A stretch of 64,000 nt of DNA from Klebsiella huaxiensis (GCF_003261575.2 NZ_CP036175.1:4774001-4838000); one strand, 5' to 3'. Positions 1 to 8,028 are shown, counted from the first letter of the stretch. Notes: generated by a model not told the origin, from the sequence alone. Numbers and translations are program-made.

Positions 1-2
1 AA

Positions 3-386
3 ACAGTAATGCAGAAGACATGGTTTATGAGTACGCTTAAATCAGAATATCCCGGCCTAAAAGTTGCTGTTAAAGAAGAGCTTGAGAGAATAGGTTTAGG
101 TTATACAGAACGCTCTAAAGTGAAAGTGGGTATTGTTTCTGATGCAGTAAAAATAGCAATTTCTATGATTGGAGACGTAACCGGTACTGCCAATGATAAA
201 CATGGTCAAGGGAGTAAGAGTATCAAAGCCTTGGTACTAAATAATGAACATGGAAATCTTTGGATTTACAGTAACTTAGGTATGTTTAAGCTTTCTAATC
301 AGAAAGGTGATAAAATTAACGAGTTAACTCATAAAGTACCAGGTACTTTAATTCAGTGGAACATCAAGGTCAGCTATGAAGACTAA
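3..386 (+). CDS. GHKL/HATPase-like ATP-binding protein, C-terminal part (5' end outside window)
   Basis: The frame is open to the left edge, so the true start is probably outside the window; an ATG at 9 or 27 would give a short protein with no good ribosome site. Numbering from the ATG at 9, the visible part looks like the second half of a GHKL (histidine-kinase-like) ATPase fold: a glycine-rich ATP-lid segment HGQGSKSIK (residues 65-73), a strand NLWIYS (83-88) and a closing strand PGTLIQWNI (111-119). The N-box half would lie upstream. It overlaps the next gene by 11 nt, so the two are probably translated together. Its neighbour is a STAS-like protein, and the pairing recalls anti-sigma/anti-anti-sigma partner switching; that role is inference. 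The DNA is clearly more AT-rich than the backbone, as expected for island DNA. Confidence 0.55.
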   Translation, partial: TVMQKTWFMSTLKSEYPGLKVAVKEELERIGLGYTERSKVKVGIVSDAVKIAISMIGDVTGTANDKHGQGSKSIKALVLNNEHGNLWIYSNLGMFKLSNQKGDKINELTHKVPGTLIQWNIKVSYED

Positions 387-708
387 AAATATCAATGTTA
401 TCAAAGACTTCAACAGTAAACCTTACGGGCGCTATCCTGACGATGGGGCTGGCTGTGGGGAAAACTTCCGTAAATATCTGGCAGGCTTTCTCAAAGAGTA
501 TGATTTAGTTCATGTTGAGTTGACTGGATATAATCGTTATGGGCGTTCATTTATTGATGAAGCGTTTGGTGGTTTGATCCGAGTAGAAGGCTATACATTA
601 AGCCAACTTAAGAAAAAACTGACCTATACTCATAAAGATATTAAGAGTATCGAGACCTTGATTGATGAAAGATTGAATAAGGCAGAGAGCGATGCAGGCA
701 GAGGTTAA
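376..708 (+). CDS. STAS-like (DUF4325-type) protein
   Basis: A 110-residue protein starting at an ATG that overlaps the end of the preceding ATPase gene, with AAGG six bases upstream. It has the signature I associate with DUF4325, the STAS-like domain found beside ATP-binding proteins: GRYPDDGAGCGENFR at residues 18-32, a hydrophobic strand LVHVEL (44-49), then RSFIDEAFGGLIR (57-69), which resembles the conserved SSF-x-DE-x-FGGL core. No membrane segment or signal peptide is visible. The family's biochemical role is not established to my knowledge; by analogy with SpoIIAA-like STAS proteins it may bind, or be phosphorylated by, the neighbouring ATPase. Its last 17 nt overlap the following membrane-protein gene. 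Confidence 0.65.
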   Translation: MKTKNINVIKDFNSKPYGRYPDDGAGCGENFRKYLAGFLKEYDLVHVELTGYNRYGRSFIDEAFGGLIRVEGYTLSQLKKKLTYTHKDIKSIETLIDERLNKAESDAGRG

Positions 709-1186
709 TTATACAAGTATTGGGATTGCTATAATTGGTTGGCTTGTTGCGTCTTATTTCAATAACAGAGCATTCAAGCGGAATGACATATCTAGGCAAA
801 AAGATAAGATTTGCCAACAAATAGAATCTCTATTTGATAAAGTTTTAGATAAGCTTTCTTCAAGAGATACTAAAGAATTAGAGTTGGATAATTTTTTGGC
901 TTCAAATGTTTCATTGATTGAAATGCAGTTATCTCATTTGTCACAAAGAATTGGTAAGAAATTATTATGCGATGAGAAGTTATCCTCTCTCAGATCGACA
1001 CCTTTAGACTTGTTAAGTAAAAAGTGTGATTATAAAAATGAACTTCATGAGATGAAATATTCAGTTTTAGAGGAAATTGAAGGTAATTATACAAAATGGT
1101 TTTTTGATAGTTACTTGAAAAAAATCAAATCCATATTTACATCAAAACGTAACACACCAAATACTGATCCAGATAGTCTACCTTAA
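692..1186 (+). CDS. Membrane-anchored coiled-coil protein of unknown function
   Basis: A 164-residue protein that I do not recognise. Residues 7-23 are a hydrophobic segment (YTSIGIAIIGWLVASYF) predicted to be a single membrane span. The rest is highly charged and probably helical, rich in Lys, Glu, Leu and Ser, and compatible with a cytoplasmic coiled coil. It overlaps the STAS-like gene by 17 nt and is the last gene of the operon; a 20-bp palindrome follows 6 nt after the stop. The position suggests that the membrane protein is the output or anchor of the ATPase/STAS-like pair, which is inference. Base composition is strongly AT-rich. Confidence 0.6.
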   Translation: MQAEVNYTSIGIAIIGWLVASYFNNRAFKRNDISRQKDKICQQIESLFDKVLDKLSSRDTKELELDNFLASNVSLIEMQLSHLSQRIGKKLLCDEKLSSLRSTPLDLLSKKCDYKNELHEMKYSVLEEIEGNYTKWFFDSYLKKIKSIFTSKRNTPNTDPDSLP

Positions 1187-1192
1187 TAACTA

Positions 1193-1212
1193 GCGCCTTG
1201 TGCACAAGGCGC
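1193..1212. terminator. Perfect palindrome after the island operon, terminator-like
   Basis: GCGCCTTGTGCACAAGGCGC is a perfect 20-bp palindrome just after the stop of the membrane-protein gene. It can form an 8-bp GC-rich stem with a 4-nt loop. No T-run follows on the + strand, so it could instead be a protein-binding site or a Rho-dependent 3' end. Confidence 0.4.
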
Positions 1213-1404
1213 AAACGAGTTACATGTGTATAAAATTTGAAAGGTTAAACTTGTCTCAAACCTCATCAAAGATATTGTTACCCACAGTTTTATCTGCTTA
1301 ACAGGGAAGGATGTGATATGAGTTGGGGGTACTTTTGGGGTATTTCATAAAATAAAACGAAATAAAAATAATATTTATCAATGGTTTCGTGATTTGTGTT
1401 TTGT

Positions 1405-1421
1405 TCCTATTATCGGCACCA
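1405..1421 (+). other. att core: 3' end of tRNA-Thr (thrW type)
   Basis: TCCTATTATCGGCACCA equals the last 17 bases, including CCA, of the enterobacterial thrW tRNA-Thr as I know it. The sequence upstream does not continue the tRNA, so this is a fragment of the kind left by integration into the tRNA 3' end. The P4-type integrase remnant starts 164 bp downstream in the same orientation, the usual tRNA-att-int layout. The E. coli K-12 prophage CP4-6 uses the same tRNA, next to proA and close to crl. Confidence 0.75.
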
Positions 1422-1458
1422 TTTCAAACTCTCCCCATGTCTACCGAAATCAACTTAA

Positions 1459-1555
1459 AGCCCGTATACTGCGGCTTCAAGCCCGTATCTTATCTCCTGT
1501 TATCAACCGGACTCAACCGGAATCAAGTTACAGTTGGGGGCATAAGTGGGGGCAT
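1459..1555 (+). repeat. Paired direct repeats between att and integrase remnant (likely integrase arm sites)
   Basis: Three pairs of short direct repeats lie in tandem. AGCCCGTAT occurs at 1459-1467 and 1480-1488, 21 bp apart or two helical turns. TCAACCGGA occurs at 1503-1511 and 1513-1521, 10 bp apart or one turn. GGGGGCAT occurs at 1536-1543 and 1548-1555. A related G-rich pair (TTGGGGGTA, TTTGGGGTA) lies left of the core at about 1323-1343. Such phased repeats beside att are typical of tyrosine-integrase arm-binding sites and their promoter; the assignment is inferred. Confidence 0.5.
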
Positions 1556-1584
1556 TCTGTGTTCGGTCAAAGGAGATTCCTCCA

Positions 1585-1728
1585 ATGAAGCTTAATGCAT
1601 GACAGGTCGATGGTGCTGGCCTGTATCTTGAGGTTGTCCCCAGCGGCACACGTTACCAGAGTCTGCACGCTTTTATGCTGAATATGATGTGCAGTTTGAT
1701 AGCTTCATGCTTCAAAGAGAATAAGTAA
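1585..1728 (+). pseudogene. P4-family tyrosine integrase remnant
   Basis: An ATG with a good AAAGGAG ribosome site opens a frame reading MKLNA-stop-QVD-GAGLYLEVVPSGTRY. Intact P4-type integrases begin MKLNARQVD, continue with about a dozen residues, then read DGxGLYLxVxPxGxRYW. The TGA at 1600-1602 sits where CGA would encode Arg, the segment between QVD and GAGLYLEV is deleted, and similarity ends at about position 1656, where the frame runs into unrelated sequence. The catalytic domain is gone, so the gene is dead and the element is fixed or depends on another integrase. I see no further recognisable gene between 1729 and 2072. Confidence 0.8.
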
Positions 1729-2072
1729 TCAATCAAAATGCCCCTTCAGACATGGCAACATTGATGACGGCTTAACCAGATCTCAGGTTATTTAGGTTTA
1801 ATCGACGCATGGTTCCTCCGATTTAACAAGCCAACATCGATATCCTTACCGCCTTACAATGGACCAGGCGTTTGGTGACTAAAGCTTCAGTCGGTCACTT
1901 GTCTGGCCGCCTCCGCATCCTCTCAGCAACCATCTCAACAACCCCATTTTGTGATCCCCTCCATAAAATATACAAAACAAACTATATGATCAAAAATAAC
2001 GCTTTATAAGCCAGTTAAAAAGGCGGTAGTGTAAATAAAACGAGTTTAAAAAGCATTTTATCGATCAATTAG

Positions 2073-2090
2073 TTTAGTTTACAAACTAAA
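2073..2090. promoter_or_regulatory. Palindromic operator before the ROK repressor gene
   Basis: TTTAGTTTACAAACTAAA is a perfect inverted repeat (8-2-8) ending 11 bp before the start codon of the ROK regulator. Its half-sites resemble the AGTTT/AAACT half-sites of XylR-type ROK repressors, so autoregulation is likely. This is inferred from position and symmetry. Confidence 0.65.
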
Positions 2091-2101
2091 GGAATGACAC
2101 T

Positions 2102-3289
2102 TTGAAGCTGAATGTTCCCAACACCTTAAGGCAGATGAACGCATCCGTGGTCCTCAACGTTATCCGCGAGAACTCTCCCCTTTCTCGCGCCCAGATAGCC
2201 AAGGCTACCGGTATTACTAAAGCAACGATTTCTGAAATCGTGAGTGACCTGCTGGAAGAAAAAATCATCTATGAAAGTGGAGTCAGCGAAGACGGCGGCC
2301 TGGGGCGTAAAGGCATCCTGGTTAACTTTGATCCCAACCATGGGCTCGGCATCGGCATTGATTTAGGCGGAACCAAAATCACCTTTTCGCTCTTTAATCT
2401 CAATGCAGAACTGCTCGCTCAGCATCAGGAATCGACCTATGACGTCACCACTCGTCGGGAATTTCTCGACCTGTTTAGCGCCAGTATCCAGGCATTTATC
2501 GAACAGCATCATATTCCGCGTGAGAAGCTGAAGGTCATTGGCGTCGCAACGCCGGGGATTGTTGACTACCGCAGTGGAACGGTGCTTGAAGGTTCCCCTA
2601 ACCTGCCTGAATGGGACAACATTCCGCTGGCCGATGAATTAAACGCGCGCCTGAATATCAGGGTCGTACTGGAAAACGATATCCGGGCAGCGCTGATTGG
2701 CGAAATGTGGAAAGGAAAATGTCGGCACGTCCATAGCGCCGCGCTTATTGGTATTGGCACCGGGCTGGGATCGGCGCTGCTAATGGATGGAAAGATAATC
2801 CGGGGAATCAATAATGCCGCCGGTGAAATCGGATATATGTTGTTTGAACGCAACCACCTTAATCAGAACTGGAAAAATAAAGGCTGCTTCGAAAATTACT
2901 GCTCCGGTTCCGGGCTCAAAGAGAGAATGTCCGCACTTAGCGGCAAAAACATGAACGCCCATGAAATACTCACCGCCGCCACCAAAGGTGAAACGCTACC
3001 CACCATGTTATTGGAGGAGCTGGCGGATTACTTAACCATCGGCATTCTCAATATGGTGACAATTGCTAACCTCGAGAAGGTCATTCTTACGGGTGGCGTC
3101 TCTCAATCCGCTGAACTCTTTATGCCAAGAGTACAGGCCAATCTCGACAGGCATCTGTTTGCCAACACCCGGGTATCCGTCGAACTTTCCGAATTAAAAG
3201 AAAAAGCGCCGTTATATGGCATGGCTATGCTGGCGCTCCATGCGGTCTACCCATCGATTCAATTTATGCCCGACACACAACTTATATAA
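2102..3289 (+). CDS. ROK-family transcriptional repressor (NagC/XylR type)
   Basis: A 395-residue regulator. Residues 8-55 form a winged helix-turn-helix (SRAQIAKATGITKATISEIV). The rest is a ROK sugar-kinase-like domain with DLGGTK at 87-92. The ROK zinc motif is degenerate: only GCFENYCSGSG remains, with the usual upstream CxC missing. I chose the TTG at 2102 because AAAGGA lies eight bases upstream and no ATG fits the helix-turn-helix N-terminus. A perfect palindrome overlaps the ribosome-site region. It is followed at 36 bp by a glycosidase-like gene and then an MFS transporter on the same strand, so it probably represses this three-gene unit in response to a sugar or its phosphate. The inducer cannot be told from the sequence. 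Confidence 0.85.
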   Translation: MKLNVPNTLRQMNASVVLNVIRENSPLSRAQIAKATGITKATISEIVSDLLEEKIIYESGVSEDGGLGRKGILVNFDPNHGLGIGIDLGGTKITFSLFNLNAELLAQHQESTYDVTTRREFLDLFSASIQAFIEQHHIPREKLKVIGVATPGIVDYRSGTVLEGSPNLPEWDNIPLADELNARLNIRVVLENDIRAALIGEMWKGKCRHVHSAALIGIGTGLGSALLMDGKIIRGINNAAGEIGYMLFERNHLNQNWKNKGCFENYCSGSGLKERMSALSGKNMNAHEILTAATKGETLPTMLLEELADYLTIGILNMVTIANLEKVILTGGVSQSAELFMPRVQANLDRHLFANTRVSVELSELKEKAPLYGMAMLALHAVYPSIQFMPDTQLI

Positions 3290-3325
3290 ATACAAACCAG
3301 CCGTCAGAACAAAAAGGAGCAGCCA

Positions 3326-4603
3326 ATGGCCGGGATCCATCTACACCCACACGATATTCTTGATGAAGGCGTCGACTCGATACTTGACCGCATTAACAAA
3401 ATGAACGGCGTCGATAGCCTCTTTGTTGAGGTCAATACCATCTTTGAACGCAACCCCTATCCTACAGGCCGCCTGCCGCACAACCCTAAGCATGAATTTG
3501 TGCAAGGTACCGCCACGCTGCATGCCAAACTCGACATGCCATCGCAGCGCCTGAACCAGCGCGTCGATCCCACGATTCTTGCGGGATCCGATCCTATGCA
3601 GGATCTGAAGCAGGCGACCGATAACGGTCCTTATAAGGTGATCCCCTGGGTTAACATTCTCAATGGCGATTTTGCCGGACAGATTGAAAACAATCAGGTG
3701 ATCGATTTTCGCGGAAACCCGGTTGAGCACTGGCTGTGCCCTAACGGCCCAGACGTTATTGAACTCTGGATTGCCACTTTCAGCGCTATTAAAGCTCAGT
3801 ATGGTTATTCAACATTCCTGATTGACCGCATCCGCTATCCCGACTGGGCAGGTAAAAATGTCAGTCCCAGAGGATTATTCACCTGCTTCTGCCCGCACTG
3901 TCAAAGCGAAATGACCCGAATCGGCATCAACGTTGATGCGGTACGCGCACGCCTGGAAAACCTGGTGGCTCAAATGAAGTCCAGCCAGTACGATGCCACC
4001 GTCGATGCGTTATTAAATGACCCACTCCTGCAACGCTGGATGGCGTTCCGCCAGCATAGCGTCTCCCGCTTTGTACAGAACCTGCTGTCCGGAATTAGCG
4101 ACAGGGACGCCGGGCGTAGCGAACTGTGGCTCGATCTCTGGCCACCAGCCTACGCCTGGATTTTAGGTCAGGATTATCAGGCGCTGACCCGCTCTTCCAA
4201 AGCGCTAAAGCACTTCCCTTACCATAAGCTCGGCGGCGGCGCGGACGTTCAGGGGCTGATTGAATATTTCGCCAAAGATGACACCCAGCGTGAAAGCGCC
4301 TTCCGCGCCTTTATGCGCCTGTTCAATCTGCCCTACGACATCAGCTATCAACAGTTCAAAGCGGAGGGTTTCCCGATTGAATTTGTGAAGCAGCAAAACA
4401 ACCTTGTTCGCGAAAAATCACAACCAGGGACCTTTATTTACAGCGGGATCCAGATGTGGAATTTGCCTCCAGAGGCACTACTGGAGGCCATTCATGCCGC
4501 AGAGCAAAGCGACTGCGACGATCTGCTTTATTACTGCTATGGCTGGGCGGAACAGTCGCTTTTCGACGCCACAGGCAACCATTATCAGCAGCCCACTAGC
4601 TAA
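3326..4603 (+). CDS. TIM-barrel glycoside-hydrolase-like protein
   Basis: A 425-residue cytoplasmic protein with no signal peptide. An AGGAG ribosome site precedes the ATG. The central segment carries FLIDRIRYPDW followed by LFTCFCPHCQSEM. This resembles the pattern in uncharacterised TIM-barrel glycosidases, where a barrel strand with an acidic residue and an Arg-Tyr-Pro turn precedes a CxCxxC-like stretch. I cannot assign a glycoside hydrolase family or substrate. It sits between a ROK repressor and an MFS transporter with only 16 bp to the latter, so it probably processes an imported glycoside, oligosaccharide or sugar acid inside the cell. The Cys-Phe-Cys-Pro-His-Cys cluster could bind a metal; both points are inference. 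Confidence 0.55.
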   Translation: MAGIHLHPHDILDEGVDSILDRINKMNGVDSLFVEVNTIFERNPYPTGRLPHNPKHEFVQGTATLHAKLDMPSQRLNQRVDPTILAGSDPMQDLKQATDNGPYKVIPWVNILNGDFAGQIENNQVIDFRGNPVEHWLCPNGPDVIELWIATFSAIKAQYGYSTFLIDRIRYPDWAGKNVSPRGLFTCFCPHCQSEMTRIGINVDAVRARLENLVAQMKSSQYDATVDALLNDPLLQRWMAFRQHSVSRFVQNLLSGISDRDAGRSELWLDLWPPAYAWILGQDYQALTRSSKALKHFPYHKLGGGADVQGLIEYFAKDDTQRESAFRAFMRLFNLPYDISYQQFKAEGFPIEFVKQQNNLVREKSQPGTFIYSGIQMWNLPPEALLEAIHAAEQSDCDDLLYYCYGWAEQSLFDATGNHYQQPTS

Positions 4604-4619
4604 CACAGGGGAATCAACA

Positions 4620-5783
4620 ATGGCTAACCAACAAAAATGGAAAGTATTTTTCCTGCTGTTTGTCACCATGTTTCTTCTTGGCGGCATACAGAACACAAAA
4701 GGTCTGATACTTGAGCAGGTCCAGCACGACATCAATCTGAACATGGGGCAGATCGGCACACTGATTATGTTCTTCCAGATAGGCTTTCTGGTTGCCAGCC
4801 TGCTCACCGGCTACTTTACCGATAAGAAAGGGCTGAAGATCATGATGCTGATCGGCTCGCTGATGATGGCCGTCGGTCTGGTCGGTACCAGCCTGGCGTT
4901 CAGCGTGCTGCTGTTTTTCGGCTTCTATCTGATTGTTGGCCTGGGCATCGGCTCGATGCTGGTCTCAATCATTACCGTCATCCCAACCTTCTATAAAGAA
5001 AAAGCTGGCATGATGTTCAACGTCTCTAACGCCATGTTCGGCGTGGGAATGATTGCCACTCCGCTGATTTTACAGCAGCTTTTCTCCCATCACGTCTCAT
5101 GGCGACTGTTCTACGTCGGGATTGCCATTATTGTCGCCATCATCATTCTGGTGCTCAGCAGCCTGAAGCTGGAAAAAGCACAGGGTATGGACATGCAGCT
5201 CTCTGATTTTATCCATATTCTTAGCCAGGGACGCCTGCTGCTGGTGATTGGTTTTATCCTGTTCTACGTCGCTGCCGAAGCGGCGTTCCTGAACTTTTTC
5301 CCGATATTTTACAGCTCGCTTGACGTTGTTGGCGCTTCTGCTGAAGACAAAATGGTCACAGCGGCTTACGTCATATCCAGCTTTGCCATGCTGTTCACCA
5401 TCGGTCGCTTTATTGGCGGGTTTATCAACCTCAAGCTGGGCGACCGCAAAACCTTAATCCTGTTCTCGCTGTTCTCGCTGCTCGCCATCATTGCCAGCCG
5501 CTACTTTGCCAGCCAATTTGTCTATCTGTTTATGGTGTTTGGTTTTGCCATGTCGGTCCTGTTCCCGACAGCCTCCGCCGTGGCAACAAAACTCACCGAT
5601 AAAAGCGGCTCGACCATGGGACTGATTTACGTCGCCTCGGGAATGGGTGGTGCCTTTGCAGGCTGGCTTATCGGCCAGGTCTCCCAGATGTATGGCGTCT
5701 CGTTAGGCTTCAACTTGATTATCGCTTTTGTCGCCATTTTCTTCGTTCTTACTTTGTTTATTAGAGAAAACCCGGAAAATTAA
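4620..5783 (+). CDS. MFS transporter of the ROK/glycosidase operon
   Basis: A 387-residue major facilitator with about twelve hydrophobic segments. The ATG at 4620 follows GGGG AATCAACA, 16 bp after the glycosidase-like gene. The loop between helices 2 and 3 reads GYFTDKKGLK, the usual MFS signature position, and the second half repeats it as GGFINLKLGDRKT. The context points to uptake of the carbohydrate handled by the neighbouring enzyme. The fold looks like the sugar/sugar-acid importing branch (FucP-like or similar) rather than drug efflux, but the subfamily is uncertain. A strong hairpin terminator follows 9 bp after the stop. Confidence 0.8.
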   Translation: MANQQKWKVFFLLFVTMFLLGGIQNTKGLILEQVQHDINLNMGQIGTLIMFFQIGFLVASLLTGYFTDKKGLKIMMLIGSLMMAVGLVGTSLAFSVLLFFGFYLIVGLGIGSMLVSIITVIPTFYKEKAGMMFNVSNAMFGVGMIATPLILQQLFSHHVSWRLFYVGIAIIVAIIILVLSSLKLEKAQGMDMQLSDFIHILSQGRLLLVIGFILFYVAAEAAFLNFFPIFYSSLDVVGASAEDKMVTAAYVISSFAMLFTIGRFIGGFINLKLGDRKTLILFSLFSLLAIIASRYFASQFVYLFMVFGFAMSVLFPTASAVATKLTDKSGSTMGLIYVASGMGGAFAGWLIGQVSQMYGVSLGFNLIIAFVAIFFVLTLFIRENPEN

Positions 5784-5792
5784 GCAATGTGA

Positions 5793-5827
5793 ACCCGGCA
5801 TAACCCTTAAGCTATGCCGGGTATTTT
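5793..5827 (+). terminator. Rho-independent terminator after the MFS gene
   Basis: A perfect 10-bp stem (ACCCGGCATA / TATGCCGGGT) with a 10-nt loop is followed by ATTTTC. It lies between the convergent MFS and methyltransferase genes and may serve both. Confidence 0.75.
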
Positions 5828-5830
5828 CAA

Positions 5831-7459
5831 CTATCGTGCAATTAGAGCAAACACGCCCCAGCCAAAATATTCACGTGTATACGTTACATGGCGTTTTGGC
5901 GCTATCGTCAGCTCAGCCCGGGCTTCTGGCGCAAAGTCATCGTCCGGATGTTCCTCTAACCAGCGGCGCAGGGTGAGCCACTTAGCCGCTTCGTAGCGAT
6001 CCCAGCCCTCCTGATCGGCCAGCACCATCTCCACAAGGTCGTAGCCAAGCTTATCGAAAGAGGAAACCAATTCGGGAAGAGTGAGAAAGTCCGAAAGCGA
6101 AGAGACGCCACAGGCTTGTGCAATTTCTTCCGTTGCCGGAACCTGACGCCAGTACGGCTCGCCGATCAGCAGCATGCCGCCAGGGTTGAGGCTTTTACTC
6201 AGCAGCTCAATAGTCCCGGCAACACCGCCGCCAATCCAGGTGGCACCCACGCAGGCTGCGATATCGCATTTTTCATCGGCGACATAACCGGCAGCATCCT
6301 GATGGATAAAATCAACGCTGTCGGCAACGCCAAGTTCTTGCGCCCGCTGTTTAGCCTGCTGGCTAAATAGCACGCTCATATCGACACCGATACCGCTAAT
6401 ACCGTGGTCCCGAGCCCATGTACAAAGCATTTCCCCCGAGCCGCTGCCGAGGTCGAGTATCCGGGTTCCTGGCTTCATACGTAACACGCGGCCCAGCGTG
6501 GCATATTTTTCCGGTGTAAATGGATTATGGATGCGGTGAGCGCTTTCACTAATGGTAAAAATACGTGGGATATCCAATGTTGGAATTCCTTTTATTGAAT
6601 TTGAAGTAAGAGAATTGGGTTCATTTTTTTCCGCCAACAGCGCATATAGCTTGCCTTCAAAGGTCTCGCTGACCGGCCATTCCGCCCTATCCGGGCGGAT
6701 AATCGTGGTAAAACCTGCCGTGCGCAGCAGGTCGAGGTACTCTTCATCCTGCCAGGCCGTCATTTGGCTGCCGAAGCGCGTCACGTTGCCGTTCTCTTCA
6801 ATTGCCATAAACAGCGTTGAGCTGGTTTGCGCTACCGGCTCCCAGGCGTGCTCCGTCAGCAGCAGATGCGGCGTGGCAAGAAACAGCCCCTGCGGACAGC
6901 GCTGCCAACCGGGTTCCGCCATTCCCTGACGTTTAACTTCATCATAAGTATGAACCTCGATAAGCAGTTTTCCCCCCGGGGTCAGCCACTGCGCACAGCG
7001 GTTAATCAGCGAGCGGGCATCTGCCGCGCTGAACACGTTCAGTTCACCAAAGGTCATCATGATGAAATCAAACTGTTCTCCCGGCTCGTAGGTGCGTACA
7101 TCCTGCAGCTGATAATCAATATTCAGCTCGGCGGTCTGCGCCTGCCGGCGGGCCCAGGCGATCGAGGCCGGAGAAAAATCCACGCCCGTACAGCAAAAGC
7201 CGCGCTCAGCCAACTGGCGGGTGTAAAAGCCCGGCCCGCAGCCAAGATCCAGAATGCGAGCGCCTGCAGGTAACTGCCCGGCAATCCACGCCACCTGCTG
7301 TTCAATAACCACCAGCCTGCGGCTGGCCCAGTCGTGATCCTGTGAAAGATGGTTCTCCAGCATACGCTGGCTAAAAGCGGGTTCATCCCAAGGGATTTTG
7401 CGCTCCCCGGATAACAACGCTACGTGTCTGGTACCGGTAATAATCGTGCCAATAGTCAT
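5831..7459 (-). CDS. yjhP: Tandem SAM-dependent methyltransferase: N-terminal methyltransferase fused to YjhP
   Basis: A 542-residue protein with two class I methyltransferase domains. The first has motif I DLGCGPG at 71-77 and an acidic VD at about 93-94. The second, from about residue 295 to the end, closely matches the roughly 248-residue YjhP of E. coli, with motif I DLGSGSG at 336-342. The start at 7459 has AAGGA seven bases upstream and lies 17 bp after yjhQ. The junction is unusual: YjhP begins at a TTG codon (6575-6577) preceded by AAAGGA, so a separate YjhP might still be made from an internal start. It is the last gene of the yjhX-yjhQ-yjhP cluster. The substrate of either domain is unknown. 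Confidence 0.85.
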   Translation of the reverse strand: MTIGTIITGTRHVALLSGERKIPWDEPAFSQRMLENHLSQDHDWASRRLVVIEQQVAWIAGQLPAGARILDLGCGPGFYTRQLAERGFCCTGVDFSPASIAWARRQAQTAELNIDYQLQDVRTYEPGEQFDFIMMTFGELNVFSAADARSLINRCAQWLTPGGKLLIEVHTYDEVKRQGMAEPGWQRCPQGLFLATPHLLLTEHAWEPVAQTSSTLFMAIEENGNVTRFGSQMTAWQDEEYLDLLRTAGFTTIIRPDRAEWPVSETFEGKLYALLAEKNEPNSLTSNSIKGIPTLDIPRIFTISESAHRIHNPFTPEKYATLGRVLRMKPGTRILDLGSGSGEMLCTWARDHGISGIGVDMSVLFSQQAKQRAQELGVADSVDFIHQDAAGYVADEKCDIAACVGATWIGGGVAGTIELLSKSLNPGGMLLIGEPYWRQVPATEEIAQACGVSSLSDFLTLPELVSSFDKLGYDLVEMVLADQEGWDRYEAAKWLTLRRWLEEHPDDDFAPEARAELTIAPKRHVTYTREYFGWGVFALIAR

Positions 7460-7476
7460 TATCATTTCCTTATTGA

Positions 7477-8028
7477 TTACTCGCGCCAATGCTCGGGTTT
7501 CATCAACGCGCGAGCGCACTGTATCTGACCCGTTCTCCCCAGCGGTTCGGCCGAAAGCAGTTGCAGCATCCAGCAGGCTTTATGTTCCTCCGGGATGGGA
7601 TAAGGGGCCGGATAGCCTTTATCTCCGGCGCAAGGTTCAAAGCCATGCCGCGGGTAATAAGTGGCATGTCCCAGAACAAATACCGCCAGGCTCCCCATCG
7701 CCTTCAGATGCTCAATACCGCTTTGGATTAGCCATCCGCCAACCCCCATGCCCTGGTATTCTGGTATTACCGCCAGAGGAGCAAGGATATGCATCATCGG
7801 AGAGTCAGACTCTCCTTTAAATGTCGCCCGGGTGAACAAAATATGCCCAACCGCTTTTCCATTATGTCTGGCCAGCAGAGATAACCTCGGGCAAGCGCTT
7901 TCATCGTTGAGCAAATCGACCACCAGCTCAGCCTCTTTGCTAAAGCCGAACGCTCGGGTTTCGACCTCGCAAATATCACCGGCGTCACCTTCGGTAGTGA
8001 TATGAAAAGTGAAGTTGTGGTTTGTCAT
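7477..8028 (-). CDS. yjhQ: GNAT acetyltransferase, TopAI antitoxin YjhQ
   Basis: A 183-residue GNAT-fold protein. The acetyl-CoA pyrophosphate-binding loop is QGMGVGG at 92-98, preceded by the hydrophobic strand ILAPLAVIP. It matches E. coli YjhQ, reported as the antitoxin of YjhX (TopAI), an inhibitor of DNA topoisomerase I. AAGGAG lies seven bases upstream of the ATG and overlaps the yjhX stop codon, so translation of the two is probably coupled, with the toxin gene first. A methyltransferase-YjhP fusion follows 17 bp downstream. Whether acetyltransferase activity is needed for antitoxin function is not known to me. Confidence 0.85.
   Translation of the reverse strand: MTNHNFTFHITTEGDAGDICEVETRAFGFSKEAELVVDLLNDESACPRLSLLARHNGKAVGHILFTRATFKGESDSPMMHILAPLAVIPEYQGMGVGGWLIQSGIEHLKAMGSLAVFVLGHATYYPRHGFEPCAGDKGYPAPYPIPEEHKACWMLQLLSAEPLGRTGQIQCARALMKPEHWRE

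Noticed and set aside
1389..1595. Overlapping 64- and 68-codon frames through the att region
   Set aside because: They run through the tRNA fragment and integrase arm repeats, have no ribosome site and no recognisable product.
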